In this document: positions 11,881 through 23,424 of the stretch, piece by piece
Position numbering within the stretch: the stretch's first letter is position 1
How the letters are laid out: each line of letters starts with the position of its first letter
DNA from: Physcia stellaris
Taxonomy: Eukaryota > Ascomycota > Lecanoromycetes > Caliciales > Physciaceae
Direction of reading: 5' to 3'
DNA length: 64,000 nt
Assembly: GCA_018902385.1 (NCBI GenBank)
Contig: JABSSW010000067.1
Coordinates: 1 to 64,000 of the forward strand
Notes under the pieces: model-generated
What the model was told of the DNA's origin: nothing
What the model saw: the letters and a program-made list of their open reading frames with translations, nothing else
The model's database searches: none
Program-made: the position numbers and the translations under genes

Positions 11881-14186
11881 GAGGGAAGAGGGAAAAGGGG
11901 CTCGTAAGGCTGAGAGGGTTGGTTGCCTTGGGGGTCAGGCTGAGCATGGGGCCTGGTGGCCTGAGGCATTACATGGCAAAGAAGCTTGTTTGCCTGAGGC
12001 ATAGCATTACAAAGACACTGTTGTGTGGAAGATGCTAAAATGCTGGCTTTGCATTCTACTTATACGGAATCCCATGCTGGGATATCTATCTCCTCGCTCC
12101 TGGACGTAGGTAATGTAGTCTCGACATACTTAGCCGCTCTTTAAAATCCTCTGTGGATGTATCTTGGAAGACTATCACATCTTATTCAGATGAAAGAGTC
12201 CATCATCCTTCGTTCTTATTCCTGTTTGCATAGACGAAGTACCACCACAGCATTCAAGGTCTTTCCCAATTCACCAAGAATTATAATTAGCGCGAAGAAC
12301 AAAAATAAAATTAATTAAAATAAACAAGCAAAACACAAATAGCAACCAACACCACCCTCAAGATCTGGACCATAGAGCCCTTTCCTCACTTATCAGTATC
12401 AACCGCCCACAAAAAGCAATCCCTCACGCATCTTCCACCCCTTCTCAATCTCCTAGATTCCTATTCCCGACATTTGGTTTCTGAATATGCAGCTTGGTCC
12501 TCTGAGCGACCCTTTTCTGCTTTGCTGCTTTCCTACTTCTATCTCTCTTGTTGTGATTGTTTATCCATCGAGCTAGGCTAATAGTGAGATATATACTAGC
12601 TTTCCTGCCCTCCCTCAACTCTCTTACTCTCTCCGCACTCAGGATCCAAAAACCTCATGACTCGGAATCAGAACCCAAAACCCTTCCACAAACGCTACTG
12701 CTACTATCTACAGCCTCAATATCAGATTCCAAAATCGACGTTCTGCACTTCAATAACTCCAAACCCTTCCCTGCAGATATTATACGCAAATTTCCGAAAG
12801 CAGAAACGCAACACCAGAACGAAGAAAGGCACGGAATCATACAATCCCCTCCATCACCTTCCACGTTATACCAACTTGTGTCCAGTACCAATCCCCTTTC
12901 TTAGACTCCGGGATACAGCCTACTTCTTCCCAAGCCCTCTCATAAACGCAAAGAAAAGACACATACAAGACTGAATGCAGCCAAAGCTCTTAGAATCATT
13001 GAAAAGGTAGATCATGTGGGTATATATGTGTGTACCACCGATGCCATGCTCGCTCATCGAACTCGGTCAGCGAGATGCGGGAGATGGGAAGTGGCGAGAT
13101 GGATGAGGATGGAAAGGTAGTTGAAATTGTTGAAGAAAGGAGAAAGACAGCTGACTACCCACATCTCTCTCTTCCCATCTCCTAGTCCACCACCGCCACC
13201 AGAGGCCCCATGGGTACGAAGGCCATCATAAGAGAAATACATATATCATTCCCTAAGTCTTTCTCGCTCAAGCACCCTTTCTCTTCTCGTTCAAGGAGTG
13301 GAAGTGGAGATTCGAGCGAACATGGATGGGAAATAGAGATACATAGGAGAATTCGAGGTGAATAAAAGAGGCGAGATATTAGCTGCCTTTGGATATACCC
13401 CATTGACTTCCCAGTTCGCCATCCTCCTCTGTCCCCCCTCCCCCCCAAAAAAGTAGACACAACACCTTGCCTGAACCCCACTCCATAGTGCCTATGCTGA
13501 AGCGTGGAATATCAAACAAAGCGACCTCATACGTGATGAAGTGCATGATGTCCCGATTGACTTTTCTGCGCCCCCACCCCACCCTCTCTCTTCCTCTCTT
13601 CTGAAACCCACGAAACGTCGCTAAAAAGGATGAAACTGCAAGGGAAGGGGAAGTAAATCCCCATCAAAACCCTTCCCTCGCCGCTCGTCTGTGACCCCAG
13701 CTCCGGTCACCGGGGCTTAGTTTTCGGTAGGGGCTTCGGTTGAGCAATATCGTGCAGCGGATGGGATTAGGCTTGTGGTGATAGTTGAGATGAGAGATTG
13801 AGATGAGAGAGCTGTTGTTGAAGGGTGTTTGTTGTGATATAAAATCCGATGCCTCCTTCCCTCGATGTCTCTGTTTCATACCATCCTGCTCTCTTGGTTT
13901 GTCTTTTGGGATGGAGGCGGGAAAAGGGTGAGAAGGGCCTTACACAGACGGTACGTGTGTGTGGAAGCATATGAAAACGATATGAAAGCCACACGAAAAA
14001 CAACAATCTTGTCCGAAGTCGGATAATCGTGGAATTCTAAGAATAAGTATCATTCATTATCAGATTATGTAAATACACCCCCTAACATGTTACAACGGAT
14101 AGAACTTGTTATCCGGAGCGGGGTACTCGCGATTACATTTACAGCATTAAAGGCCAAAATCAAACAAACCCATCCCATCCTAATCC
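11881..14186. other. Gene-poor interval
   Basis: About 2.3 kb with no ORF that I can support. 12250-12990 is CT-rich on the plus strand and contains an A-rich patch near 12300-12350. Short ORFs on both strands show no conserved motif. It may hold long UTRs or an untranslated transcript. The missing TIG/ankyrin part of the Spt23/Mga2-like gene to its right was looked for here and not found. Confidence 0.5.
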
Positions 14187-15717
14187 CTAACTCTGGGGCA
14201 GATATTGCTGGACCGTTGGCTCAGGCTCGATGGGTGGGGTAGTCTTGGACTTATGATCATCGGCGATCAGGATTGGCTCTGTCATTGTCTCCCCAACGAT
14301 CTCGCCCTTGTTGTTGCAGAGAAAAAAATGATCCTAGGGTTTCATTAGCTTAGATTCGAAAGGGAAGTCATTGATCAGCTCACCGGAAACCCCCTTTGTC
14401 CTGATGGTGACGGCTGTAACAGCAAATGCGCACCGCCAAGTCTGCAGCGACAGTGCCCTCTTCCACAGGAGGCAGTGGCTTCTTCTCTTCTAGGTCTTGC
14501 TCGGTTGGCGGGCTTGTCTTACGCCCACCCTTCCGTGGCTGTACAGCTGGTTTGGGAATGTTCAATGAACCTGGCTGCCAGTCATGCATTGCTTGGGCGT
14601 TGAACACTAAGATCCGGTGTGCGGTTTCGGTAGCCCACTCGCGCGACACGGGTGGCTTTTTCTGCTCCTTATCTTTTGGTTTCCTCACCATTCTTCTCAC
14701 CTCCCTAGCCATACAATGGTCGCACGGTGTCGCAACAGGTTCGTCGTGTGCCATATAGGTTACGTCTCCAGCTATCGAAGGGTTTCCTCCAAGGTTGTTT
14801 CCCTTTGCCTCTTCTCCGATGTCCAGCATAATCTTGGCTCTGGCTTTGGTAATGGCTTTGAATCTCTTTTCGTCGCTATCCGTTGCCTGCCCAAGGAATA
14901 CGACCCCGCGTAGCTCGACCGTGTCGTCTTCAAAAGGCTTGTTTCTCCAATCTGCTTGAGTTGCGACTTTGTTCAGGTGATTGATATGAAGGCGAAGCCT
15001 TCTATAACCAGGCGGGGGTGTTTCAATTGCAGTCTGATCGTCAGGGCAGTTTCCACTCGGGTCACCTGTTTTCGGGCGAGTACGCTAAAGTCGAGTAGTC
15101 TAGAGATGTCTAACGTCAGCTGTCCAAATCCAAACAACTGCTCACCGGTGGTAGAACGACTGTGGGACATACCCTGGATTCGAGGCCAGCCACGAAGAGA
15201 TTACTTTCAGCCTCTGATATGGGCTAAGAGTAGTGGGAGTGCCGGCAGTTCCATTGGAAGTAGTCCCGCCAGCCGCACCGAGGAGGGCTCCAGCTCGAAT
15301 GAGGCGGGCATCAAGTTGCGCGAGGAAGACATCTTCGGTCTGAAAGCTCCGATTCCTTTGAACATCTGTTCCGCCGATGGTCGAGTGAACGGGGAACTGC
15401 TCTATACTCGGCTGTAGGGACGGTTGAGCATAAAGGGGTAAGAATTGCAGGTCAGCAGGATCGACCATATATGGGTCAGCAGGATCGCCCCCATATGAGT
15501 TAGCAGGATCGGCCATAAATAGGGCGCCAGGATGGCCCATGTATGAGTCAGCGCGGAGGGGCTGACATTGCTGTGATTGTACCTGTCGGGGTAAAGACTG
15601 TGTGAGGTCAAGTAAAGCAGGATTGATCGTTTCGTCAATGAGCGTGTGAGCAGGGCGCTGCTCATCCCCATACGGTTTAAATCTGTTACAAAATGGTGAA
15701 TGCCTGGTGGGAGGCAT
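14187..15717 (-). CDS. Spt23/Mga2-like protein lacking TIG, ankyrin and membrane parts
   Basis: The protein resembles the N-terminal region of Spt23/Mga2, the ER-tethered transcription factors of lipid desaturation. Exon 1 (15717-15146) is low-complexity and ends in NPGYVPQSFYH; exon 2 (15099-14384) carries LLDFSVLARKQVTRVET, PPGYRRLRLHI, CDHCMAREVRRM, HRILVFNAQAMHDW and ICCYSRHHQDKGGF; exon 3 (14333-14187) carries EPILIADDHKS and stops soon after. Introns are 46 nt (GTGAGC, GCTGAC branch) and 50 nt. The IPT/TIG, ankyrin and C-terminal membrane segments of full-length Mga2 are absent, and no continuation is seen downstream. Conserved sequence changes frame at a C5 run (plus G5, 15014-15018) and at a T7 run (plus A7, 14322-14328), each as if one base were missing. 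Either these are assembly errors or the gene is decaying. Family assignment is from motif recall. Confidence 0.6.
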
Positions 15718-16350
15718 GATTGGCTTAACGATAGACTATTCTGCGATTTGAAGCTGGAGGAATCCATGATGGGAGACATTATTATTTATCTGCTCCGTCC
15801 GAGCAAAAATTCGTGGACGGTCGAATGGTGGAGCCTTCCCTCTGTCAAAAACATTTAAGATCTCGCTTATCGCGGCAGAAATGCGGGGACTTACCACTTC
15901 GAGCATGGTCGCCACGTTTATTACGCCATGGAGAGAGTTTCATCGGTTCTAGCAAATAATATATGTAATTAATCGTTGGGACTCCGACTTCTCCATTGTG
16001 AGCGAGTCGAGTTTAGGTTTGATCACAATAAGTTTGCCTCTTAACTCGTTCAATAACTGTATTACCACAAAGTCTCATCGAACAATTGGCGATCGCTCCT
16101 TCCCCCTCCAATAGACGTAATGGACTTTCCTCGCACGCACACCACCGCTGTACGAGTACATGTGGCATGCACTCTTCCGCAGGAGACCTTCTGTGGCGTT
16201 AGCATGTGAATTGTAGTCATGGAAATGGAATACGACAGTACCCGCAGCCTGAGTCATCCGTTACTACCTTCCAGATTTGCGCCGTGAATCGAATGTGCTG
16301 GCCAGAGACTCGCTTAGGGACAAGCGGCGGGTGACAGTCGGGTCTAGTAG

Positions 16351-16430
16351 TCTGGAGACTCCGGACAGACAGATTATGGTTCGGGTGTAGTCTGGAGACT
16401 CCGGACAGACAGATTATGGTTCGGGTGTAG
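16351..16430. repeat. Perfect 40-bp tandem duplication
   Basis: The unit at 16351-16390 is repeated exactly at 16391-16430. Each copy contains TCCGGA; with the upstream G, the arms GTCTG and CAGAC flank it. The pair lies about 630 bases upstream of the Spt23/Mga2-like start codon and about 380 bases past the desaturase stop, so it could be a promoter element of the former. Confidence 0.85.
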
Positions 16431-16809
16431 ATCCGGTTCCTAACGGTCGCGGCGCATTAATAGTGGGGAATGGATGGGAGATAGGGCGAAGTCAGTACCA
16501 CCTTAGAGTTGGTCTCCTTTTAGAATACAGTAGTAGTCACAAAATCTTTTAGTCATCATGATGTCAATGCTGCAATATTGACTGTTAGAATATCATTTTT
16601 TTGCAAACTCCTACAGCCATCTATGTCTATTTCTGATGGTATTGCTGATGCCAAGGGACGCCTGAAGCTCTAATGGGAAACAGCACGCAAGCTCTATGGT
16701 CTCCGCCTAGCGCCATTCTAATGCCAGTCATGCCTCAATTGCAAGTCCATGTCTCCTCGTCGTACCGCAAGCACCCGGTCCAGTAGAAGGGTGTTCAGCC
16801 ACACCTGAC

Positions 16810-18299
16810 CTAAGATTCAGCCTTGCTTACGGGTACTGGTAATTTCGCAGCCGGCATGCCCAATCCGTTCCGATTACGGAAGAACATGACTCCCTTCGCC
16901 TTCCCCTTGGGCTCCTTCCATCGGCTCCACCCAGTGGCACATCCGCGCACTCCTCCAGATGCTTTTCAAAAAGCCTACGGGACCTTCGCGGGTGTCCGAC
17001 CGGTAATGGCGGCCCATGACGGGTTTGATCGCCTCCGAGGCTTCGTCGGCGTGATAGAAGGGAATAGTGGAAACGTAGTGATGGAGGACGTGCGTTTCGA
17101 CGATCCCATGCATCAAAGTGCGACCGATGAACCCGAATTCACGGTCAATGGTCGCGGCCGCGCCGCGCGTGTAGCTCCAAGATTCGGCGGTATAATGGGG
17201 GAGAGAAGGATCCGTGTGCTGGAGGAAGGTGATGGCCACTAAAATTAAAGCGGATTAGCGAAATTTTTGGCAAAGATCAATGCTACTCACCAAGCCAGTG
17301 ATTGACCCAAAGATAAGGCACAAAGTACCAAACTGCAAGGTTGGCCCAGCCGTAGTTGCTGCCAACCAAGTACAGCGCTGTCGCAGTAATGGCCAGTCCA
17401 AGATCGCTGAGAAGGATCAAGTGGGCGTCCTTGGATTCGTAAAGTGGGCTTCCAGGGTCAAAGTGGTTAACGCCACCGAAGAATCCGTTCTCCTTGCCCT
17501 TGCCACGACCCTCGGGTTGGCGAGCGTGTTGATTGTGTCCAGTAACGTTACAGATGAGGTACATAGGCCAGCCGCCCAATTGCTGACCTAAGAGGTTTAT
17601 GACGGTAGCAATGGGGGTCTCCTCGATCAGCTCATTCAGTTCATGAACCAAGAAGCCGACCTTTGATGCATACTCCTCGCGAGTCCTAGGGACAAAGACC
17701 ATGTCGCGCTCGAGGTGGCCAGTTGCTTTGTGGTGCTTGCCGTGGGAGATCTTCCAGGAGAAATACGGCACCAGGAGAGCAGAATGGCAGAACCAGCCAA
17801 CGGTGTCATTGAGGATCTTCGATGGCGAAAAAGATTGATGTCCGCACTCATGAGCCAAGACCCAGAGGCCCGTACCGACCATTCCTTGTATGACGGTGTA
17901 GACGGCCCACAAGACACCACGGACCGCTGTCGAGGGGACATTCTCGGGCGTCAGGAAGGTATGGAAGAGGTAGAAGACGGTTGCGAGGGATATGAGGTCT
18001 CGGGCGACATAGTAAAGGCCACGAGCAGCGGAACGTTCGAAGCAATGGGCGGGGATGGCGTCGCGGATTTGCTTGATGGTGAAGTCCGGGATCTCGAATT
18101 CGTTGCCATAGGTATCCAGCATCTTTCCGTTACCCTTGTCGAGGACGATGTCTGATTCGAGCGAGGACAGCGAGGTGGAGGAGGGGGAATGACGGGGGGT
18201 GTCATCGGGAGAGGCGGACACCGAATTGTCGACCGAGGGAGGACTCGATTCGGTCTTACGCTGCAGCAGGTTGCCGCCAGACAAAGCAGTTGTTGCCAT
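16810..18299 (-). CDS. Delta-12 (oleate) fatty acid desaturase
   Basis: This ER membrane enzyme inserts the second double bond into oleoyl chains to make linoleate. Exon 1 (18299-17291) has a variable N-terminus, then the three-box desaturase core: HECGHQSF, HGKHHKATGH and, in exon 2, HVLHHYVSTIPFYHA. The 52-nt intron (17239-17290, GTGAGT...TTTTAG) joins VNHWL to VAITFLQHTDPSLPHY. Hydrophobic membrane spans flank the boxes. In the given sequence the frame ends at 16874, but the conserved tail FFRNRNGLGMPAAKLP reads in the next frame to a stop at 16810-16812; one extra G in a short G run near 16891-16906 (plus-strand C run) would explain it. The start ATG follows typical spacing and the N-terminus aligns in length with fungal homologues. 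The Spt23/Mga2-like gene lies 1.1 kb downstream on the same strand. Confidence 0.9.
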
Positions 18300-20235
18300 G
18301 ACTGTTGTATGGATCGGTTATGACACACAGGAATTTTGCGGAGGTAGATGATGGAATGCAGATGGGTCGGTTTCGAATGCCTTGAGCCTGCAAAGGAAGT
18401 TTTAAGGACGGTGGATTTTGGTTGAGAGCGGTCTGCGGAACCCAAAATCAGCAATTGAAGCAGCAAACCTTCACATGCTTCTACAATACCGCGTGACGAG
18501 GCTCTCCGATCACTGACACTCCAAATGAAGCAGTCAGGTGGCACAAAGGGAGTGGTGGTGATGTGCAGCAGGTGAACAGGAATGTTTTTGGGAAGGCGAG
18601 CAGACCCGAATTCACCCAGAAAATTTAGCATGTGTTGAATGCCAAGGCCCTTGCATTCAGGGTCCAGCCCCACTAGCCACATCTAGCCGAGTGATCGCCG
18701 CACCCAGAGATCGATAACAGACCTAGATCGCTTGTATGGATTTCGCACGAGGAGATCCTGACGACCGGTATCAATCAATTGAGCAGGAAACGATGCTCGC
18801 ACGTTGTATTTATGAAAGAACCAAATCCTCAACCATGATAGGTACTGCAAGGGCCATTTCAATCTCATCCAAAACGACTCTCAGTCTGTTCCTGCGTCAA
18901 ATGCAGCCAGCTCTTTTCTCGCTGACACCGGCATGAAATCTAAGGCGCAGCTACCGAGCGGCACACCGCCTTTCTCGCATATCGATTCGCTCGTCTCCTT
19001 GTGCTGGCCAAGTTCCAGGCCTTATACGATCATCACCAGGCCAGGACTTTCCCTCACCCCCTACTCTCGCAAGCACCTTCATCTCCTGACAGTACGTATC
19101 CGATACATACGATACCCTACATACCACATGCCATTCATCCTCCCAACACTGCAGTGCCAACTCATCACGCCCAACATAAAACCTCGGTGAAGTGCCTCAA
19201 GTCCTCGATTATTGTCTTGTGAAAGCATGTGTCAATTGCTTGCAAGAAAATGTGCGCAAGCCACACGTTTTTGTAGATCGTCATTCCTTTGTGGCTAGCC
19301 TGCCATGCAGGGTCCTGGCTTTTTCGCTTATTCCTCCCGTTAATTGAGGCCTGAGGCATGGATTTGTTCTAACTTTTATGAGTAATTCGTATGCACAATT
19401 AGAAGATGGGATGGATTCTGTCTGCCCGCTTTCACGCCCACGAGAGAGAGGAGACATTCATGTACATGTAGGATAAGGTATTTGATCGAGGAAGGAAGAT
19501 CATGTGACCTCTGCTGTCATCGGATAGGAATCTCACGATGGGTGATGTCCGGGGAGGAGAGACGCAGAGGGGTACAGAAGGGGGTAATTTATGGCTGCTG
19601 GTCCAGGCCAAGGGGGGTAGGGATATACGAGCTCGTTCTTGCTGGAGGGGTGTATCTCCTCTCCTATTCATTGTAGGACTATGACATGATGTAGATACTC
19701 TGACCGGCTTCACCAGGACGTCTTTCAATAGGAACAGGCTCTAGATATGAATCATTTCAACACTATTCCGTGCATTCATCATCAAAATTTAACGAATAGC
19801 GAGGTGCTAGATAGAAGCTGGTTGGACCGTGAGAAGCGCATAGGCTGAAAAGCAGTTTCATTGACATAGCTAATGTTGCTCCTAACATCTAATCGCTCTT
19901 CTATCCTACAAAGCACGCTACCCTTTTTCCTGTTGAAGCTGACTCGCTCGCTCGCTCGCTAAATTATCCAGTTTGAAGAAAGAAGGAAAAAGCAATAGTG
20001 CATCCATGTATTGTCGTTAGAGACATAGTATGTGTAATCCATCTCCGTTGACCTTGGCCTTCCGTGACAGGGGAAGCAAGCTGGTGATGTCTGTGTCGTC
20101 CATAGCCAGCGAAGTGAAGGTCTTGTCGAGGACTCCTGTCGATGGCTGGCGTGTTCTCTCGGGGGTGTGAGGCTGGGGCTCGCTATCCTGTCATGAGACA
20201 CGCCTGTCTCCTCATCTATGTAGACAGGTAGATAC
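18300..20235. other. Intergenic: desaturase promoter and 3' region of the next gene
   Basis: No supported gene in about 1.9 kb. A (CTCG)n microsatellite of four to five units lies at 19943-19960. The sequence just upstream of 18299 should contain the desaturase promoter and 5' UTR; no specific site was recognised. Confidence 0.5.
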
Positions 20236-22871
20236 TTAGAACACATCTTCATCCCAGTCATAACTCTCCCGTTGCACATTTGGGAGCGGTTTCTCTTTCT
20301 CCTTCTCTTTCTCCTTCTCTTTCTCACTTACATTCTCCCCGGCCTTGACCTTCTCGGCACTACCTTTCGGATACGGTGGCAGTTCCTTGCCAGCTTTCGA
20401 AGGACTCAGGTCAGCCACCACATCCCCCTCCTCCGCCTCTTCCGACTTCAACTTCACAAACTTCCCAACCTTAGACCGGCCACGGGTGCCGTAGGTTCCA
20501 GTCAGTTCGGCAGGGCTGTTGTTTGGTCCTTTGGGCTCCTTCTTGGCATTCCTGAGCGAGGACTTGCTGATCGATGGCTGGAATCCCAGCGTCTTGGTAG
20601 GCGAGGGAGGCGCAAGCGCAGGTGATGCAGGTCGGCCTTGGTGCGCGGTGGAGGTGTGAGCCGTCACCTTTCCATCAGGCTGGAACTTGCCGACTAATTG
20701 CTCCACTTGGGAGTCTGATAGCAAAGGGTAGGTCTTGCGCAGGTTTTGTAGGTCCTCGGAGCTTTCGCCGAAGGGAATCTTGACATCATGTGTTGAGCGC
20801 ATGGAGAGGATCGCCACTTTGTCGACTTGGGAGGGGGAGACTGGTGTGGGCAATGAAGGGACCGGGGAATGTCTTTGTGCTTCCACGTGCGGAGTGTGGA
20901 TGGGCGGCGGAGTTCTTGAGTAGGAGTTGCGCGCCCTAGGGAAGTTGTGCGCTGAAGAGGACGCGCTGGCATGGGTAGGTTGGGAGGATCCACTTTCTGC
21001 GTTTTGCGAGGTCGTCCACGTTTGGCTGGCGTTTTGGATGGAACTGGGTCGGATGGTATGTCCCACTCTTCCGCGTCGTCTAGCTTGTATGTCGTGTCAC
21101 GATCAAGGCTGGGCCGACTCTTCCTCTTTTTAGATGGTGTCTTAGTTGTCGCCGTATCTTGTAGCTCGTCGTGAAGCTGCGATGCTGCGTCTCCCGTAGG
21201 AGCAGCGCCCTTGGCCATTGATCTGGTCTTTACCGGTCCTAGTCTGGAACGTTCATCAGCATGGTAATACTCTCCTACGGAGAACAGAAGGAATGGATGT
21301 GAAGATGTGCATAGTACATTGGCATGTTGTAGACTGCGAAATGCGCTAGAGAGAAAAGCGGAATTGTGGGATCTGTGCTTACCCAGTATCATCGCAATCA
21401 ACCTTTTCCCCAGTCACACGGGCATTCAATATTCTCTCTGAAGGTAGCGAAGGCAAAGCGCCAGGTTTGAAGGATTTCCTTCCTGGTTTCTCAATAGCTT
21501 CGGCGGCAGGCGTACTGGCCAGTGCCAATTCAAGTTCACGTCGAGCCGATTCAAGCTGGGTCTCCAGATTGCTGACACGCTTGACTAGTTTCTGCTGCTT
21601 GACCAGATCTTTCTTTGAAGGCTGTTTCTTTATTTGCTGCGAAGAGTCACTGATGTCTGACTGGACGGAATGCCTCTTGACCGACGGTAGTTGTATATGC
21701 GAAGTGGCTTTCTTCAACGTCTGGAAAGAGGGTGTCCGAAGAGTCAAAGAGGAACGTCGGCCAGATGTGCTTGGCATTGGGCTGAATGACCTACTGACCA
21801 AGGGCACGTTTGGTGCAGGCATGAGCTCGTCCTCAGGTGCCATCGATCGAGGGTCGCCTTTGTAATCGGATGAAGAGCGGTAATCTTCAACATCGATGGC
21901 CGAATCACGAAACGACGTGTGCCGCGAGTCTTGGGTACTCGTATCATCGTATCTGAACGCTGGAATGTCATCTGCTGTTTTTGGTAATCAGCTTTACATG
22001 TCCTGATAGAGAATATCTCCGGGCAACATTTTGTTCCCCCGTGGATGAACAGTGTGACGATATTGGGAAAGCATCGCGTTTATAGCGATATGTGCGTACC
22101 TGTTGTCGATAGTCTTGAGCTACCTTGTGTACCCTTAAAGCCGCTTTTCTTGAGTTCCGCATAAGCTTTCTGTGCCCTCTCCTGGCGCTCGTCCATGAGT
22201 GCCTTTCCCAGGTCAACGGCAGGCTTTTCCTTCTCTTTCCAGATACCATTGAAGCCCCGCCAAGTAGAAGGGTTGAACGCACTGGCAATTGCTTTGCCGA
22301 AACGATACATGCCCGAAGTTTTATTGGACTCAATGCCAGCGTCATAGAAGGTGTTTGTGTCCACCGAAGGCCTCGTCGAAACAGTCTGTGTTGCCGCATA
22401 TTGTTCCATTGTTGATTCTTCGCCAAGGTACGGGCTTGGGGGTTTCTTGCTAGCTCGATCATTCATGCTGCCTTCAAGGAATTTGGACGGCCGCGGGGTG
22501 CTATTGCTATGGCGTTTTTGGCGGGGCGAAGAGATCTTCTGTCGCGAGCCACGGCCTCTGGAGCCTTTTCCAGTATCGCTTTGTGTTTTGTCCGGATGCC
22601 ATTTAGATCCACGGGACCTTTTCGAGTTATGGCCAGAGGCACTGTTGGCTACTTCATCATTGTCGCCTTGACCGATATCCTCATCTGCTGCTTCTCCATC
22701 ATGGGGCCGCTTCCGAGGGTTGAGCAGAGAGTCAGAGAGTTGGCTGTCATTATGAGGATTCTGGTCAGTAGGCGTTGTAACCTTGATACCCTTTGGTGGG
22801 ATATTGATTAGTATGGTTGAGCCAAAGCTATTGAGAAAGGTATAATAGCAACTCACATCTTCAGTGGCCAT
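20236..22871 (-). CDS. Nuclear RNA-binding-type protein (fungal family)
   Basis: A hydrophilic protein with the hallmarks of a Pezizomycotina family annotated as nuclear RNA-binding protein; the biochemical role is not established. Exon 1 is MATED, then a 66-nt intron (22791-22856, GTGAGT, TACTAATC branch) that also happens to be open in frame. Exon 2 has basic stretches and FGKAIASAFNPSTWRGFNGIW plus a helix RQERAQKAYAELKKSGFKG. Exon 3 (from about 21974) has DDIPAFRYDD, the coiled-coil KQPSKKDLVKQQKLVKRVSN and PGALPSLPSERIL. Exon 4 (from about 21223) has AT-hook-like KRGRPRK, then SEDLQNLRKTYPLLSD, an EK repeat and a YDWDEDVF end. The third intron joins out of phase by one base, and a further shift is needed near 20980 (C3 run on the minus strand); both look like single-base indels. 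Confidence 0.65.
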
Positions 22872-23424
22872 GGTAGTTCCAGACTTGATGATGCAGCATC
22901 ATCAAGTCTCAAGGCAGCATTGGAATGATACTAGCCAGGTCGATGATTCTCTAAGACCTCCAAAGATGAGGAGTAAGGCTTGTGTGCCAGGAGTAAACAC
23001 TGTTATCCCCGATAATGCCAGCCTTCGCTTAGGTAAGCTTGCACATCCAGCCTCCCAGCCTCCCAGCCCCTGATTGCAAAATACAATCATCCATGATCCC
23101 TTCTGTGTCTCATCGATAATCAGATACTCTATATAAATTATTATAGATTAGTATCATTTGAAACCTTAGTCAACCATAATCCCTGACCATGCTAGTCTTC
23201 TCACACAGAATCTCTAACCACATGACCGCAAAAGAATACAAGCTTCTGAATCATTTGTTATTAAGGGAGTCAAGTCGGCAAGACTCAATACTTTCCATAT
23301 CCAGTACGTGTAGCTGATTGATTCAGGACCAAGAAGCTGCATGGAAAATAATTCCTTTTCGAAACCTACATCCACGTCTTTTTCGTACCTATAATCGCCC
23401 TCATCCCATTTGTATAGCCATAAA
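22872..23424. other. Divergent intergenic region
   Basis: The 550-base gap separates the RNA-binding-type gene (minus) and the beta-lactamase-like gene (plus) and should hold both promoters. A short repeat of CAGCCTCC-type units lies near 23048-23068. Nothing else recognised. Confidence 0.4.

Noticed and set aside
12557-13006. Short plus-strand ORFs in the CT-rich interval
   Set aside because: No conserved motif; two frames overlap with similar compositional bias.
17715-18155. Plus-strand ORF across the desaturase gene
   Set aside because: Antisense to a well-supported desaturase exon; no homology of its own.
17951-18682. Alternative-frame minus ORF overlapping the desaturase 5' part
   Set aside because: Ser/Pro-rich shadow; the desaturase frame carries the histidine boxes.
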